Positions 18,814-28,095 are shown, counted from the first letter of the stretch. The stretch is DNA of 64,000 bases from Duncaniella freteri (GCF_004766125.1 NZ_SJSA01000002.1:124001-188000); one strand, 5' to 3'. Numbers and translations: made by a program. The notes: a model not told the origin generated them from the letters alone.

Positions 18814-18892
18814 AGTGTTACGGACACCGTAGCATGGCGGTTCCTATTTAAAAACGTCATGACCGGTGAAATATTATGTGATATGTTGTATT

Positions 18893-18930
18893 AAAGAAAA
18901 ACCGCGACGCTTTTCACAAAGTATCACGGC
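18893..18930 (-). terminator. possible second terminator or attenuator before trmN6
   Basis: On the minus strand a 7-bp stem with two G-T pairs (18924-18930 with 18901-18907), plus a possible inner 4-bp pairing, is followed by TTTTTCTTT. It lies about 80 bases upstream of trmN6, downstream of the thioredoxin terminator, so it would end a very short transcript or regulate trmN6. Confidence 0.35.
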
Positions 18931-18977
18931 CCATTACCTAAATATTATATTCTATTGCTATTTATCGAATGCATTTG

Positions 18978-18985
18978 CAAAATTA
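18978..18985 (-). promoter_or_regulatory. possible -7 box upstream of trmN6
   Basis: TAATTTTG on the minus strand fits TAnnTTTG but partly overlaps the T-run of the thioredoxin terminator, and no -33 TTTG is present. It could drive trmN6 with a leader of about 160 bases. Confidence 0.3.
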
Positions 18986-19014
18986 AAAAATCCTATGCTT
19001 TTTGGCATAGGATT
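18983..19014 (-). terminator. intrinsic terminator after the thioredoxin gene
   Basis: A perfect 10-bp stem (18989-18998 with 19005-19014, AATCCTATGC and complement) with a 6-base loop runs into six Ts on the minus strand. Confidence 0.8.
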
Positions 19015-19056
19015 AATATAATTTAACCTAAATTATAAATAGTGGATACATGTCTG

Positions 19057-19350
19057 TTACATGTATTCCTCTACTTTTTTCAGCAGATCTTTGCTTTCAA
19101 TCTCTCCGCTGTGACGCCATCTCTCTACGCCGTTACTGTAGATTATGAATGTCGGAACCGATTGTATATCAGCTTCAGTGGATTCCGCCTCATTCTTGTC
19201 AATGTCATACTGATAGAGTGGTACGCGATTCTGGAGCTGTGACTTGACTTGATCAACGATAGGAGTCATGCGTTGGCAGTGGGGACACCATGAGGCGTAG
19301 AATTCTACAAGTACTACAGGGGATGATTTGATGATTTCATTATAATTCAT
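19057..19350 (-). CDS. thioredoxin family protein with CPHC active site
   Basis: Small cytoplasmic thioredoxin-fold protein of 97 residues. The active site WCPHC has Cys22 and Cys25, with cis-Pro66 in VPTF; the fold continues to the C-terminal amphipathic helix. The CPHC dipeptide is that of DsbA rather than the CGPC of standard thioredoxins and usually gives a more oxidising potential (known from the families). I start at ATG 19350 because that protein begins exactly like thioredoxin. An upstream start at 19476 would add 42 residues of unlike sequence and would lie over the gmd promoter. Single gene, own terminator. Confidence 0.85.
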   Translation of the reverse strand: MNYNEIIKSSPVVLVEFYASWCPHCQRMTPIVDQVKSQLQNRVPLYQYDIDKNEAESTEADIQSVPTFIIYSNGVERWRHSGEIESKDLLKKVEEYM

Positions 19351-19416
19351 AGTGATTGTGATTAAGTTAGAATACATCTCAATAACATGATTTGTTGCTA
19401 TAAGGTTTAAAAGGGT

Positions 19417-19448
19417 GTTGCTTTCCTCGGTTATATGTAATAACTTTG
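19417..19448 (+). promoter_or_regulatory. Bacteroidetes-type promoter for gmd
   Basis: The -7 box TAACTTTG (19441-19448) is preceded 20 bases upstream by GTTG (19417-19420) as a -33 element. The predicted leader to the gmd ATG is about 60 bases. Confidence 0.7.
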
Positions 19449-19516
19449 CACCATATTTGAGATTACACTCATTCAATTTATTATTTATTGATCTTGCTTA
19501 TTAAACAGATAGATTT

Positions 19517-20608
19517 ATGAGGACTGCTTTGATTACCGGTGTCACCGGTCAGGACGGATCATTCCTTGCCGAATTGCTTTTGGATAAGGGCTATGATGTT
19601 CATGGTACCATACGCCGTTCGTCAGTTGATTATCGTGAGCGCATAGCTCATCTTGAGGGACATAAGAATTTTCACCTTCACTATGCTGACCTTGGTGATT
19701 CGATGTCGCTCCTTCAGGTAATAGGCAAGGTGCGACCCGACGAGATCTATAATCTTGCTGCCCAAAGCCATGTGCAGGTGTCGTTTGATGCCCCGGAGTT
19801 TACAGCTGATGTAGACGCTACAGGTGTGCTGCGTATTCTTGAGGCTGTACGTCAGTGCGGGCTCACACATTCCTGTCGTATTTATCAGGCTTCGACTTCC
19901 GAGCTTTATGGAAAGGTTGAGGAGGTGCCTCAGAACGAGAATACTCCGTTCCATCCGTATTCCCCTTATGCTGTTGCTAAGTTGTACGGATTCTGGATCG
20001 TGAAGGAGTATCGTGAGGCTTATGGCATGTATTGTTGTTCAGGCATACTTTTCAATCATGAGAGCGAACGTCGAGGAGAGACTTTCGTTACAAGAAAGAT
20101 AACTCTTGCCGCAGCCCGCATAGCACAGGGAAAGCAGGAGAAACTGTATCTCGGTAATCTTTCGTCGCTCCGTGACTGGGGCTATGCCAAGGACTATGTG
20201 GAATGTATGTGGCTGATACTTCAGCAGCAAAAGCCTGAGGATTATGTGATAGCCACAGGAGAGCAGCATTCCGTGCGTGAGTTTTGTCTTTTGGCATTCC
20301 GCCGTGCAGGCATAGAATTGCGTTTCGAAGGAGAGGGAGCCGATGAGGTAGGTATTGATGTAGCTACCGGCAAGGTGGTCATAGAGGTGTCCTCAGACTT
20401 TTATCGTCCGACCGATGTTGTGAATCTTTGGGGAGATCCAACGAAGGCTAAAGGGAAACTTGGTTGGGACCCTTCAAAGAAAACGTCATTCGAGGAGCTT
20501 GTCAATATAATGGTGGATGCCGATATGGCAAAGGTTGCCATCGAAAGGGCTGGCGAACAGGTTCGGACCAATCTTGTAGAATATCTTGAAAAAGGTATAG
20601 TGAAATAG
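19517..20608 (+). CDS. gmd: GDP-mannose 4,6-dehydratase
   Basis: Cytoplasmic short-chain dehydrogenase that converts GDP-mannose to GDP-4-keto-6-deoxymannose, the first step to GDP-fucose and related sugars of capsule and glycoproteins. The 363-residue protein starts with the NADP-binding loop [14 protein letters not shown], has [10 protein letters not shown], and the catalytic YxxxK pair Tyr151 and Lys155 in [12 protein letters not shown]. Motif [17 protein letters not shown] is typical of GMD. No fucose synthase (fcl) follows, so the next enzyme must be elsewhere. It ends in a GC-rich hairpin before crcB. Confidence 0.95.
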   Translation: MRTALITGVTGQDGSFLAELLLDKGYDVHGTIRRSSVDYRERIAHLEGHKNFHLHYADLGDSMSLLQVIGKVRPDEIYNLAAQSHVQVSFDAPEFTADVDATGVLRILEAVRQCGLTHSCRIYQASTSELYGKVEEVPQNENTPFHPYSPYAVAKLYGFWIVKEYREAYGMYCCSGILFNHESERRGETFVTRKITLAAARIAQGKQEKLYLGNLSSLRDWGYAKDYVECMWLILQQQKPEDYVIATGEQHSVREFCLLAFRRAGIELRFEGEGADEVGIDVATGKVVIEVSSDFYRPTDVVNLWGDPTKAKGKLGWDPSKKTSFEELVNIMVDADMAKVAIERAGEQVRTNLVEYLEKGIVK

Positions 20609-20618
20609 CATTGATATC

Positions 20619-20657
20619 AAGGGGGCGTTTTGACATTGTATGTCATGACGCCCCCTT
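20619..20657 (+). terminator. GC-rich hairpin after gmd, probable terminator
   Basis: A 9-bp stem AAGGGGGCG (20619-20627) pairs with 20649-20657, and a nested 5-bp stem lies inside. The T-run is short, so it may leak into crcB 15 bases later. It does not match the fluoride riboswitch pattern. Confidence 0.6.
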
Positions 20658-20671
20658 AATCATATATACAA

Positions 20672-21043
20672 ATGTTGAAGGTTATCACTTTTATCGGACT
20701 TGGCAGCTTCCTGGGTGGCGTAGCAAGGTATGGGTTGTCAAGAGCGGCGGTGGATTTAGCCGGAATTTCATCGTTTTGGGGCACGATGGCTGCTAATATC
20801 ATGGGGTGTTTTTTGATAGGGCTGTTCTATGGAATTTTTGAGCGTTATAATATTATGAGTGAACATTGGCGTTTGTTCCTCACTGTTGGTTTCTGTGGAG
20901 GATTCACCACATTCTCAACCTTCATTCATGAGAACTATGCTTCGATTACTGAAGGACGTTTCCTTCAAATGGCTCTGTATGCATCGGTGAGTTTTCTTGT
21001 CGGCATGCTTATGGTGCACGTCGGTCATATGCTTGCACGTTGA
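20672..21043 (+). CDS. crcB: fluoride efflux channel CrcB/FluC
   Basis: Small inner-membrane fluoride channel of 123 residues that acts as a dual-topology dimer and removes cytoplasmic fluoride. Four hydrophobic segments are visible; the signatures are GGVARYGLSR, WGTMAANIMGCFLIG (the conserved Asn of the pore helix) and GFCGGFTTFSTF, which carries the central sodium site and pore phenylalanines. No fluoride riboswitch is seen upstream. Confidence 0.93.
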   Translation: MLKVITFIGLGSFLGGVARYGLSRAAVDLAGISSFWGTMAANIMGCFLIGLFYGIFERYNIMSEHWRLFLTVGFCGGFTTFSTFIHENYASITEGRFLQMALYASVSFLVGMLMVHVGHMLAR

Positions 21044-21105
21044 ACCAGGTGGGATTGGGTGATTGGAAATATGTTGAAAAACATACTATTTTCACGAACG
21101 GCTTT

Positions 21106-21137
21106 CTTGGAATTCTCACATTTAAATCGTTACTTTG
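21106..21137 (+). promoter_or_regulatory. probable promoter of the glycine-cleavage operon
   Basis: TTACTTTG (21130-21137) is one mismatch from TAnnTTTG, with CTTG (21106-21109) 20 bases upstream. The remaining leader to lplA is about 45 bases, which rules out a glycine riboswitch of the usual size. Confidence 0.45.
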
Positions 21138-21188
21138 CGATGGTTAAGCAATACCTTGAATAAATCATTTTATCCGTTCTGAAGAATT

Positions 21189-22169
21189 ATGGACCTTGTC
21201 CTGCCATATGATGATACGGTCAAGCCGCTTCCTTTCTATCTTGCTGAGGAGGAGTGGCTTGCAAGGAGATTTCCGCATCGTGATTTCTTCTTTATATGGC
21301 AGGTAGAGCCTACAGTGATTATAGGTCGCAACCAGCTTCTCGACAGTGAGGTTAATGTAAGGTATTGCAGAGAGAACGGTATCAGGCTGGTCAGGAGGAA
21401 AAGTGGGGGAGGAGCAGTCCTGGCTGACATGAACAACATAATGTTCTCTTACATCACTTCCTCCTCGGATGTCGCAACCACATTTTCTGGATACACCTCT
21501 ATGGTGGCTCGTTCGCTCAGGCTTCTTGGTCTGGATGCATCGGATAATTCACGGAATGATGTGCTCATAGGCGACCGTAAGGTGTCAGGCAACTCTTATT
21601 ATCATATGCCGGGAAGGAGCATAGTCCATGGCACTATGCTGTACGATTTCGATGAGGAGATGATGAGCAACGCTCTCACACCACCGTCACTGAAGCTTCG
21701 TTCGCATGGCGTGACATCGGTCAGGTCACGTGTAACTACTATTCGCGAGCAGTTACCGGATCTGTCATTAGCCGAATTCAAGAAACATATTCTTGCTACC
21801 ATACCGGATGGGACTGATACACTGACACTCTCAACTGAAGATGTGAAGGAGATTGAGGCGATAGAACGTGAATACTACCGCCCGGAATGGCTTGCCGGAA
21901 AGAATCCTAAAGGTTCATTATGTGCCACTTCTCGTATAGATGGAGTTGGCACTGTTACAGTGCATCTTATGGTTTCACACGGTGTTGTAAGAGATGTGAC
22001 CATCTCCGGTGACTATCTTGAGACGGCTGATGCATCTTCGGTTGTTTCATCGCGCCTTGTAGGCACCCCATATGAGCGTGATTCAATCGAATCGGTTCTC
22101 AATGCCGCTGACTTGCCGGGACTTATTCCCGGATTATCAACCAAAGATTTAATGAATATCATAATATAA
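21189..22169 (+). CDS. lplA: lipoate-protein ligase A
   Basis: ATP-dependent ligase of 326 residues that attaches free lipoate, through lipoyl-AMP, to lysines of lipoyl domains. The BPL/LplA catalytic fold shows VIIGRNQLLDSEVN, RRKSGGGAVLADMNNIMFSY (substrate and adenylate loop) and DRKVSGNSYYHMPGRSIVHGTML. The C-terminal accessory domain (about 240-326) is present. It is the first gene of a six-gene run with the complete glycine cleavage system, 4 bases before gcvT, so its main target is likely GcvH encoded two genes downstream (inferred). Confidence 0.92.
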   Translation: MDLVLPYDDTVKPLPFYLAEEEWLARRFPHRDFFFIWQVEPTVIIGRNQLLDSEVNVRYCRENGIRLVRRKSGGGAVLADMNNIMFSYITSSSDVATTFSGYTSMVARSLRLLGLDASDNSRNDVLIGDRKVSGNSYYHMPGRSIVHGTMLYDFDEEMMSNALTPPSLKLRSHGVTSVRSRVTTIREQLPDLSLAEFKKHILATIPDGTDTLTLSTEDVKEIEAIEREYYRPEWLAGKNPKGSLCATSRIDGVGTVTVHLMVSHGVVRDVTISGDYLETADASSVVSSRLVGTPYERDSIESVLNAADLPGLIPGLSTKDLMNIII

Positions 22170-22173
22170 TATC

Positions 22174-23271
22174 ATGGAAGAAATCAAGAAAACCTGTCTG
22201 CACGGTCGTCATGTTGCCATGGGTGCGCAGATGACCCCTTTCGGAGGCTTTGACATGCCCATTCAGTATGAAGGTATTGTAGAGGAGCATAATGCTGTCC
22301 GCAATGCCTGCGGAGTGTTTGACGTGTCTCATATGGGTGAGGTGCTAATCACCGGTCCGGACGCAGAGAAATATGTAGGTCACATATTCACTAATGATGT
22401 CCGTGAGCTTCCTGCCGGAAAGATTCTGTATGGTATGATGCTTAATGAGCAGGGTGGGACTGTCGATGATCTTCTCGTTTACAAGCGCGCCGACAATGAT
22501 TTCTTCCTGGTGATAAATGCCGCCAATATCGATAAGGATGTTGCCTGGATAAAGGGTAATGCCGAGGGGTATGATGTGGAGATAACAAATCTCAGCGATG
22601 AACTATCCGAGCTTGCCATACAGGGTCCTGACGCTGAGGCTGTAATGGAGCAGGTGCTTGGGATCGCTTGCAGTGAGTTGGAGTTTTATACCTTCAAGGA
22701 GTCTTTGCTTGACGGCAGACATATTCTCGTGAGTCGCACCGGATACACCGGAGAGGATGGATTTGAGGTCTATGCTGATCATGATGCGATATGCAGCCTT
22801 TGGGATGCCCTCATGGACTCGGACAGAGTCAAGCCTTGTGGACTCGGTTGCCGCGACACTCTTCGTTTCGAGGTGGGGCTTCCTCTTTACGGCGATGAGC
22901 TGGCTGATGATATTTCACCCATCGAGGCGGGTCTGTCAATGTTTGTCAAGTTGGAGAAACCTGAATTTATAGGCAAGGAGGTCGTTGAGCGTCAGAAAGC
23001 GGAGGGGACAACCCGTAAGCTTGTGGGGCTTGAACTTGCTGACCGCGCTATACCTCGTCACGGCTATGAGGTGCTCAATGCTGACGATGAGGTTGTTGGG
23101 TATGTCACTACTGGATATCGTGGAATATCGGTTGACAAGAGCATAGCCGTTGCGCTTGTGGATGTGCCTTACAATGCGAAGGATTCGGAACTGAAAGTGC
23201 GCATACGCCGCAAGACTTTCCCGGCACGTGTCACCGCAAAGAAATTCTATAAAAAGTCGTATAAAAAATAG
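22174..23271 (+). CDS. gcvT: glycine cleavage system aminomethyltransferase (T protein)
   Basis: Tetrahydrofolate-dependent enzyme of 365 residues. It takes the aminomethyl group from lipoyl-GcvH and gives methylene-THF, ammonia and reduced lipoate. Family marks are FGGFDMPIQYEGI, FDVSHMGEVLITGPDA and SRTGYTGEDGFEVYAD, plus the folate-binding GLGCRDTLRFEVGLPLYGDEL. The C-terminal GCV_T barrel has GYVTTGYRGISVDKSIAVALVD. It follows lplA by 4 bases; gcvH begins 82 bases downstream with no terminator in between. Confidence 0.96.
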   Translation: MEEIKKTCLHGRHVAMGAQMTPFGGFDMPIQYEGIVEEHNAVRNACGVFDVSHMGEVLITGPDAEKYVGHIFTNDVRELPAGKILYGMMLNEQGGTVDDLLVYKRADNDFFLVINAANIDKDVAWIKGNAEGYDVEITNLSDELSELAIQGPDAEAVMEQVLGIACSELEFYTFKESLLDGRHILVSRTGYTGEDGFEVYADHDAICSLWDALMDSDRVKPCGLGCRDTLRFEVGLPLYGDELADDISPIEAGLSMFVKLEKPEFIGKEVVERQKAEGTTRKLVGLELADRAIPRHGYEVLNADDEVVGYVTTGYRGISVDKSIAVALVDVPYNAKDSELKVRIRRKTFPARVTAKKFYKKSYKK

Positions 23272-23353
23272 AGCTGTTTAGCCTCCTGGGTCAGAATAGC
23301 GAAACATTATAAAAATAAAACAAACATTAAATCACAATAAAATCTACACAATT

Positions 23354-23731
23354 ATGAGCAAGATATATTATGCCCCCTCTCACGAGTATGTAATGGTTGA
23401 CGGTAACATCGGTCATGTAGGTATCAGCGACTATGCGCAGAAGGCACTCGGCAACATCGTATATGTCGATATGCCTGAACAGGGTGATGATGTCACCGCC
23501 GGTGAAGAGTTTGGTGCTGTCGAGAGTGTCAAGGCTGCCGAGGATCTTCTCTCTCCGGTAAGCGGTGCTGTGCTCAACATCAACGAGGCTCTGATCGACA
23601 ACCCGCGTCTGCTCAATGAGGACCCGATGGGCAATTGGATTATGGAGGTCGAAATGACAGATCTTTCCGAACTTGAAGGGCTTATGGATGAGGCTGCTTA
23701 TGCTGCTTACTGCGAATCCGAGACCCATTAA
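23354..23731 (+). CDS. gcvH: glycine cleavage system H protein
   Basis: Lipoyl carrier of 125 residues that shuttles the aminomethyl intermediate between P, T and L proteins. The lipoylated lysine is Lys60 in VESVKAAEDL, in a beta hairpin typical of the H protein, and GNIVYVDMPEQGD precedes it. The operon supplies both its ligase (lplA, first gene) and its reoxidising enzyme (lpd, last gene). Standard length, no anomalies. Confidence 0.96.
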   Translation: MSKIYYAPSHEYVMVDGNIGHVGISDYAQKALGNIVYVDMPEQGDDVTAGEEFGAVESVKAAEDLLSPVSGAVLNINEALIDNPRLLNEDPMGNWIMEVEMTDLSELEGLMDEAAYAAYCESETH

Positions 23732-23761
23732 AATTCCTGTCTGTCAAGTTTGAACCTTACC

Positions 23762-25129
23762 ATGATTCACAGATATTTTCCGCATACTCCCGAGGATATT
23801 GCCAAGATGCTCGGGAGATGCGGCATAGAGAATCTTGATGATCTCTATGCCGATGTTCCGGAATCGCTCATGCTGAGGAGGGACTATGATGTCCCGTCGC
23901 AGATGAGCGAGGATGAGGTGCGCCGTTATTTCAAGGAGCTTGCCGAGAGCAATCTCCAGTCCACATGTTTTGCCGGATATGGTTTCTATGATCATTATGC
24001 TCCTGCGGTGATTAATCATATCATATCGCGATCGGAGTTTCTCACAGCCTACACCCCTTATCAGCCGGAGATATCCCAGGGTACGCTCCAGTACATTTTT
24101 GAGTATCAGACCATGATGACGGAGCTTACAGGGCTTGATGTGTCAAACGCCTCGATGTATGATGGCACTACGGCTGTGGCTGAGGCTGTGATGATGGCTG
24201 TAGCCAATGCACGCAAGCGTAACAGGGTGCTTGTGAGCTCTACTTTGAATTATCTTTATGTTGATGTCATCAACACGTATGCCCGCTACCATGGTATTGT
24301 GGTCGATATGATACCCGAGAAAGATGGTGTTACGGACCTTGATGCCATGGAACAGATGTTGGCATCGGGGGATGTTGCAGGAGTCGTATTGCCGTCTCCA
24401 AACTGCTATGGTATACTTGAGGACTATACCGGAGTTGCCGATAAAGTACATGCTGCAAAGTCGCTGCTTATTATCACAGCTCCGGCGTCGGCACTCGGTG
24501 TGATCAAGAGCCCTGGGGAATGGGGTGCGGATATAGCAGCCGGAGAAGCACAGTCGCTCGGTATGCCGCTTAACTTCGGCGGGCCTAATCTAGGATACAT
24601 GTGCTGTGTCAAGTCTCTTATCCGTAAACTTCCAGGACGCATCGTAGGTGCTACTACCGATGCAGACGGCAAGCGCACATTTGTGCTCACCCTTCAGGCG
24701 CGCGAGCAGCATATACGCCGTGAAAAGGCAACATCCAACATCTGCTCCAATCAGGGACTCATGGCTCTGTATGCTGCGGTCTATCTCTCTCTAATGGGAC
24801 CCGAAGGGTTGCGTGAGGTCAATGAGATATCTTGTGCGCGTACTCATTATATGGTGCGTAAGCTTGAGGAGACCGGGTTGTTTGAGCCTATGTTCCCTGA
24901 GCGTCCGTATCTCTGTGAAGTTGCTATGCGATACAATGGGACTGTCGATCTTGATATACTTTTGCAGACATTGTGCGTTGATTACGGAGTGCTTGCCGGA
25001 GTGCAGACCGATGATGATTGTGTAGTGCTTTGTGCTACCGAGAAACGTACTGTAGAAGAGATCGATGCTCTTGCCGAGGCGTTCGTTTCCGCACACAATG
25101 ACTTGAAAGACATCAACTCACAAAACTGA
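23762..25129 (+). CDS. gcvPA: glycine dehydrogenase (decarboxylating) subunit 1
   Basis: N-terminal subunit of a split P protein, 455 residues, working with GcvPB to decarboxylate glycine. It starts MIHRYFPHTPEDIAKMLGRCGI as usual for GcvPA, so I use ATG 23762; a TTG 12 bases upstream is possible but unneeded. Other marks: SFAGYGFYDH-like FAGYGFYDHYAPAV, TPYQPEISQGTLQYIFEYQT and QAREQHIRREKATSNICSNQ. It carries the aminotransferase-like fold without the PLP lysine, which is in GcvPB. 8 bases separate it from gcvPB. Confidence 0.95.
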   Translation: MIHRYFPHTPEDIAKMLGRCGIENLDDLYADVPESLMLRRDYDVPSQMSEDEVRRYFKELAESNLQSTCFAGYGFYDHYAPAVINHIISRSEFLTAYTPYQPEISQGTLQYIFEYQTMMTELTGLDVSNASMYDGTTAVAEAVMMAVANARKRNRVLVSSTLNYLYVDVINTYARYHGIVVDMIPEKDGVTDLDAMEQMLASGDVAGVVLPSPNCYGILEDYTGVADKVHAAKSLLIITAPASALGVIKSPGEWGADIAAGEAQSLGMPLNFGGPNLGYMCCVKSLIRKLPGRIVGATTDADGKRTFVLTLQAREQHIRREKATSNICSNQGLMALYAAVYLSLMGPEGLREVNEISCARTHYMVRKLEETGLFEPMFPERPYLCEVAMRYNGTVDLDILLQTLCVDYGVLAGVQTDDDCVVLCATEKRTVEEIDALAEAFVSAHNDLKDINSQN

Positions 25130-25136
25130 TACCGTT

Positions 25137-26612
25137 ATGAACAGAGAATTATACGGAGAAGTGATATTTGACCTTTCCAAGCCTGGACGTAGAGGCTATT
25201 ATATGTCGCCGGCAGGTTGTGAGGATGCGATCTCCTCAATCCCATCAGGACTTATGCGTCAGCGTCCACTACGTCTCCCTGAGGTTGATGAGCCTGCTGT
25301 TGTGCGTCATTATACAAATATGTCGACCAACAATTTCGGAGTTGATACCGGATTCTATCCTCTCGGGTCATGTACGATGAAATACAATCCTAAAATCAAT
25401 GAGGAGATGGCTTCATTGGCTGAGTTTGCAGGATTGCATCCTTTCCAACCCATTTTCTCGGTACAGGGAGCCCTTAAGGCTTATCATGAATTGCAGGGAC
25501 TTCTGTCAGAGATTGGAGGAATGTCGGAATTCACACTTAATCCTTATGCTGGTGCGCATGGGGAGCTTACAGGTCTGATGGTGATCAGAGCTTACCATGA
25601 CAGCCGTAATGACAAGGCTCGTGTCAAGGTGATTGTCCCTGATTCAGCGCATGGCACTAATCCGGCATCTGCTGCTGTGGCAGGGCTTCAGGTTGTACAG
25701 GTGAAGTCACTCCCTGACGGCACTGTGGATGTTGAGGCTCTGCGTCCGTTGCTTGACGAGACTGTTGCAGCTGTCATGATGACCAATCCTAACACGGTGG
25801 GTATCTTTGAGCACAATATACCTGTGATAGCAGAAATGGTACATGCCTGTGGTGCTCTTTTATATTATGACGGTGCCAATCTTAATCCTATGCTTGGAGT
25901 AGCACGTCCTGGCGATATGGGTTTTGATGTGATGCATATCAATCTTCATAAGACATTCTCAACTCCGCATGGCGGTGGCGGACCCGGTTCCGGTCCTGTA
26001 GGTGTTAGAGCCGGGCTTGAGGAGTTTTTGCCTAACCCGCGCATAAAGGTTGTAGAACATGAGGGGCAGAAGCTCTATTACCTCACTGATGAGGAGTCAT
26101 CACTCGGAAGAATATCATCCTGGCTGGGTAACTTTGCAGTCGAGCTTCGTGCTCTTGCCTATATTCTTTCGCTTGGAAAAGAGGGTTTGAAGATGGCAGG
26201 ACCTCTTGCCACATTGAATGCCAACTATATCAAGGAGTCGTTGAGAGACCTGTATCTGCTACCTATTGATCGCGTGTGCAAGCATGAGTTTGTATTTGAC
26301 GGTCTGGTTGACAAGTCTACCGGAATAACGACTCTCAATATAGCCAAGCGTCTCCTTGATCATGGTTTCCATGCTCCCACCATCTATTTCCCGCTTCTGT
26401 TCCATGAATCGTTGATGATAGAGCCTACGGAGACTGAGAGCATAGAAACTCTTGACAGTTTTATAGAAGTGATGCGTGATATCGCTCGTGAGGCTCGTGA
26501 GACACCTGATGTAGTAAAGGACGCACCGCATCTGACACCTGTGCGTAAGCCTGACGATACAGCAGCTGCGCTCAATCCTGTTGTGACATATTTTCAGCTT
26601 CAACAGGCATGA
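25137..26612 (+). CDS. gcvPB: glycine dehydrogenase (decarboxylating) subunit 2
   Basis: PLP-binding subunit of the split P protein, 491 residues. The cofactor lysine is Lys272 in INLHKTFSTPHGGGGPGSG, followed by the glycine-rich loop. Upstream are PLGSCTMKYNPKINE and the phosphate-binding AHGTNPASAAVAG. The last four bases overlap the first of lpd (ATGA), indicating translational coupling. Split P proteins are common in Bacteroidetes, Firmicutes and archaea, in contrast to the single-chain form of Proteobacteria. Confidence 0.96.
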   Translation: MNRELYGEVIFDLSKPGRRGYYMSPAGCEDAISSIPSGLMRQRPLRLPEVDEPAVVRHYTNMSTNNFGVDTGFYPLGSCTMKYNPKINEEMASLAEFAGLHPFQPIFSVQGALKAYHELQGLLSEIGGMSEFTLNPYAGAHGELTGLMVIRAYHDSRNDKARVKVIVPDSAHGTNPASAAVAGLQVVQVKSLPDGTVDVEALRPLLDETVAAVMMTNPNTVGIFEHNIPVIAEMVHACGALLYYDGANLNPMLGVARPGDMGFDVMHINLHKTFSTPHGGGGPGSGPVGVRAGLEEFLPNPRIKVVEHEGQKLYYLTDEESSLGRISSWLGNFAVELRALAYILSLGKEGLKMAGPLATLNANYIKESLRDLYLLPIDRVCKHEFVFDGLVDKSTGITTLNIAKRLLDHGFHAPTIYFPLLFHESLMIEPTETESIETLDSFIEVMRDIAREARETPDVVKDAPHLTPVRKPDDTAAALNPVVTYFQLQQA

Positions 26613-27943
26613 CACATGACCTTATTATAATTGGTGCGGGGCCCGGCGGTTATGAGACCGCTATGGCTGCCGCTTCAGCAGGAAATAAGGTTGCACTCAT
26701 AGAGCGCGACCGTCTTGGAGGCACTTGTCTTAACCGAGGGTGCATCCCCACTAAGGCTCTCTGCCGGAGTGCCGAGATGGCTGTGAGCATGCGTGAGGCT
26801 GGTGATTTCGGAATAGGGCTTTCGACATCTGAAATTAATATAGATTATCGGGCTATTGCCGGACGCAAAGATGCCGTAGTGGCTCAGTTGCGTGAAGGGG
26901 TTGCCGAATTGCTCAAGGGTGTCGAAGTGATATCCGGAGAGGCTCGCTTTGTTTCGACATGCGGGGTCGAGGTGAATGGAGACATTCATACTGCACCTCG
27001 TATCATTATAGCCACAGGTTCACGTCCGGCTTTACTGCCTATTCCTGGAGCAGAACTGGCTATGACGAGTGACGATTTTCTTGCACTTGAAACCCTTCCT
27101 AATTCTGTTGCCATAATAGGTGCAGGTGTGATAGGACTGGAGTTTGCATCGATACTCAATGCTTTCGGTGTGGATGTCACGGTGATAGAGTATTGCAAGG
27201 AGATTCTTCCTCCGTTTGATGCCGAAGTGGCAAAGCGTCTGCGCATGTCACTCAAATGTAGAGGTATAAATATACTTACTGACACTCAAGTGACCGAAGT
27301 CTCTCCTGGAATGACGGTGAAATGTCTTGCCAAAGGAAAGGAGAAGACAGTCGAGGCGGAAGCTGTGCTTATGGCTGTAGGCCGTCGGCCTGTTATACCT
27401 GACGGTCTTGTGGAATTGGGTGTAAAGCTCAATCGTGGAGCTGTAGTGGTGAATGACTCTATGGAAGTGGAGTGGGAGAGTGGCAATGATCCTGAAGGCG
27501 GCACCATTTATGCTATAGGTGATGTCAACGGTCGTTGTATGCTTGCTCATGCCGCTTCGGCTCAGGGTGAAATTGTGCTTGGTCATAAACGCAATCTTGA
27601 TGTGATCCCTTCCGCTGTGTTCACCATGCCTGAGTGTGCTATGGTCGGTCTGACTGAAGAGCAGTGCAAGGCTCAGGGTCTTGATTTCTGTATAAACAAA
27701 TCCACATTCAGGGCCAACGGTAAGGCTGTGGCAATGGGAGAGACCGATGGAATGGTGAAAATAATATCGGAAACATCTACAGGCAGGCTCCTCGGATGTC
27801 ATATATGTGGACCTCATGCCGCAGATCTGGTCACAGAAGCAGCTCTTGCAATGTCTTCCTCATTGACAGTTGAGGCAATAGCTGGTACAATACATGCCCA
27901 TCCCACACTTTCCGAGACAGTCCGTAACGCATTGATGTACTGA
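26609..27943 (+). CDS. lpdA: dihydrolipoyl dehydrogenase (L protein)
   Basis: FAD enzyme of 444 residues that reoxidises dihydrolipoyl-GcvH with NAD. The FAD loop GAGPGGYETAMAAASAG starts at about residue 9. The redox disulphide is Cys40-Cys45 in GGTCLNRGCIPTK, and the NAD-binding GAGVIGLEFASIL is near 170. The dimerisation domain ends with the catalytic histidine in HAHPTLSET. The chain is somewhat shorter than the usual 460-475 residues. Placement as the last gene, coupled to gcvPB, marks it as the dedicated L protein of this system. A terminator follows at 27992. Confidence 0.95.
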   Translation: MTHDLIIIGAGPGGYETAMAAASAGNKVALIERDRLGGTCLNRGCIPTKALCRSAEMAVSMREAGDFGIGLSTSEINIDYRAIAGRKDAVVAQLREGVAELLKGVEVISGEARFVSTCGVEVNGDIHTAPRIIIATGSRPALLPIPGAELAMTSDDFLALETLPNSVAIIGAGVIGLEFASILNAFGVDVTVIEYCKEILPPFDAEVAKRLRMSLKCRGINILTDTQVTEVSPGMTVKCLAKGKEKTVEAEAVLMAVGRRPVIPDGLVELGVKLNRGAVVVNDSMEVEWESGNDPEGGTIYAIGDVNGRCMLAHAASAQGEIVLGHKRNLDVIPSAVFTMPECAMVGLTEEQCKAQGLDFCINKSTFRANGKAVAMGETDGMVKIISETSTGRLLGCHICGPHAADLVTEAALAMSSSLTVEAIAGTIHAHPTLSETVRNALMY

Positions 27944-27991
27944 CAGAGTACACTTATTGTGTAGTCAATATCGACAATTGGTTTGTTAACC

Positions 27992-28034
27992 CTCCGTCGG
28001 TTATCAATAATATTTGATAGCCGACGGAGTTATT
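27992..28034 (+). terminator. intrinsic terminator of the glycine-cleavage operon
   Basis: A 16-bp stem (27992-28007 with 28014-28029, one G-T pair) encloses a 6-base loop and is followed by TTATT. Strong stem, short T-run. Confidence 0.75.
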
Positions 28035-28095
28035 CATATGGAGGATTGTTGTTTGTGACTGTGCACAATTTCATGTTGTTGATTGTTGTAGATAT

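Noticed and set aside
20619..20657. Fluoride riboswitch upstream of crcB
   Set aside because: The hairpin is a simple GC stem after gmd; the conserved crcB-motif pseudoknot sequences are not present in the 63-base gap.
21044..21188. Glycine riboswitch before the gcv operon
   Set aside because: Only about 145 bases are available, with a promoter in them, and no glycine-aptamer core is seen.
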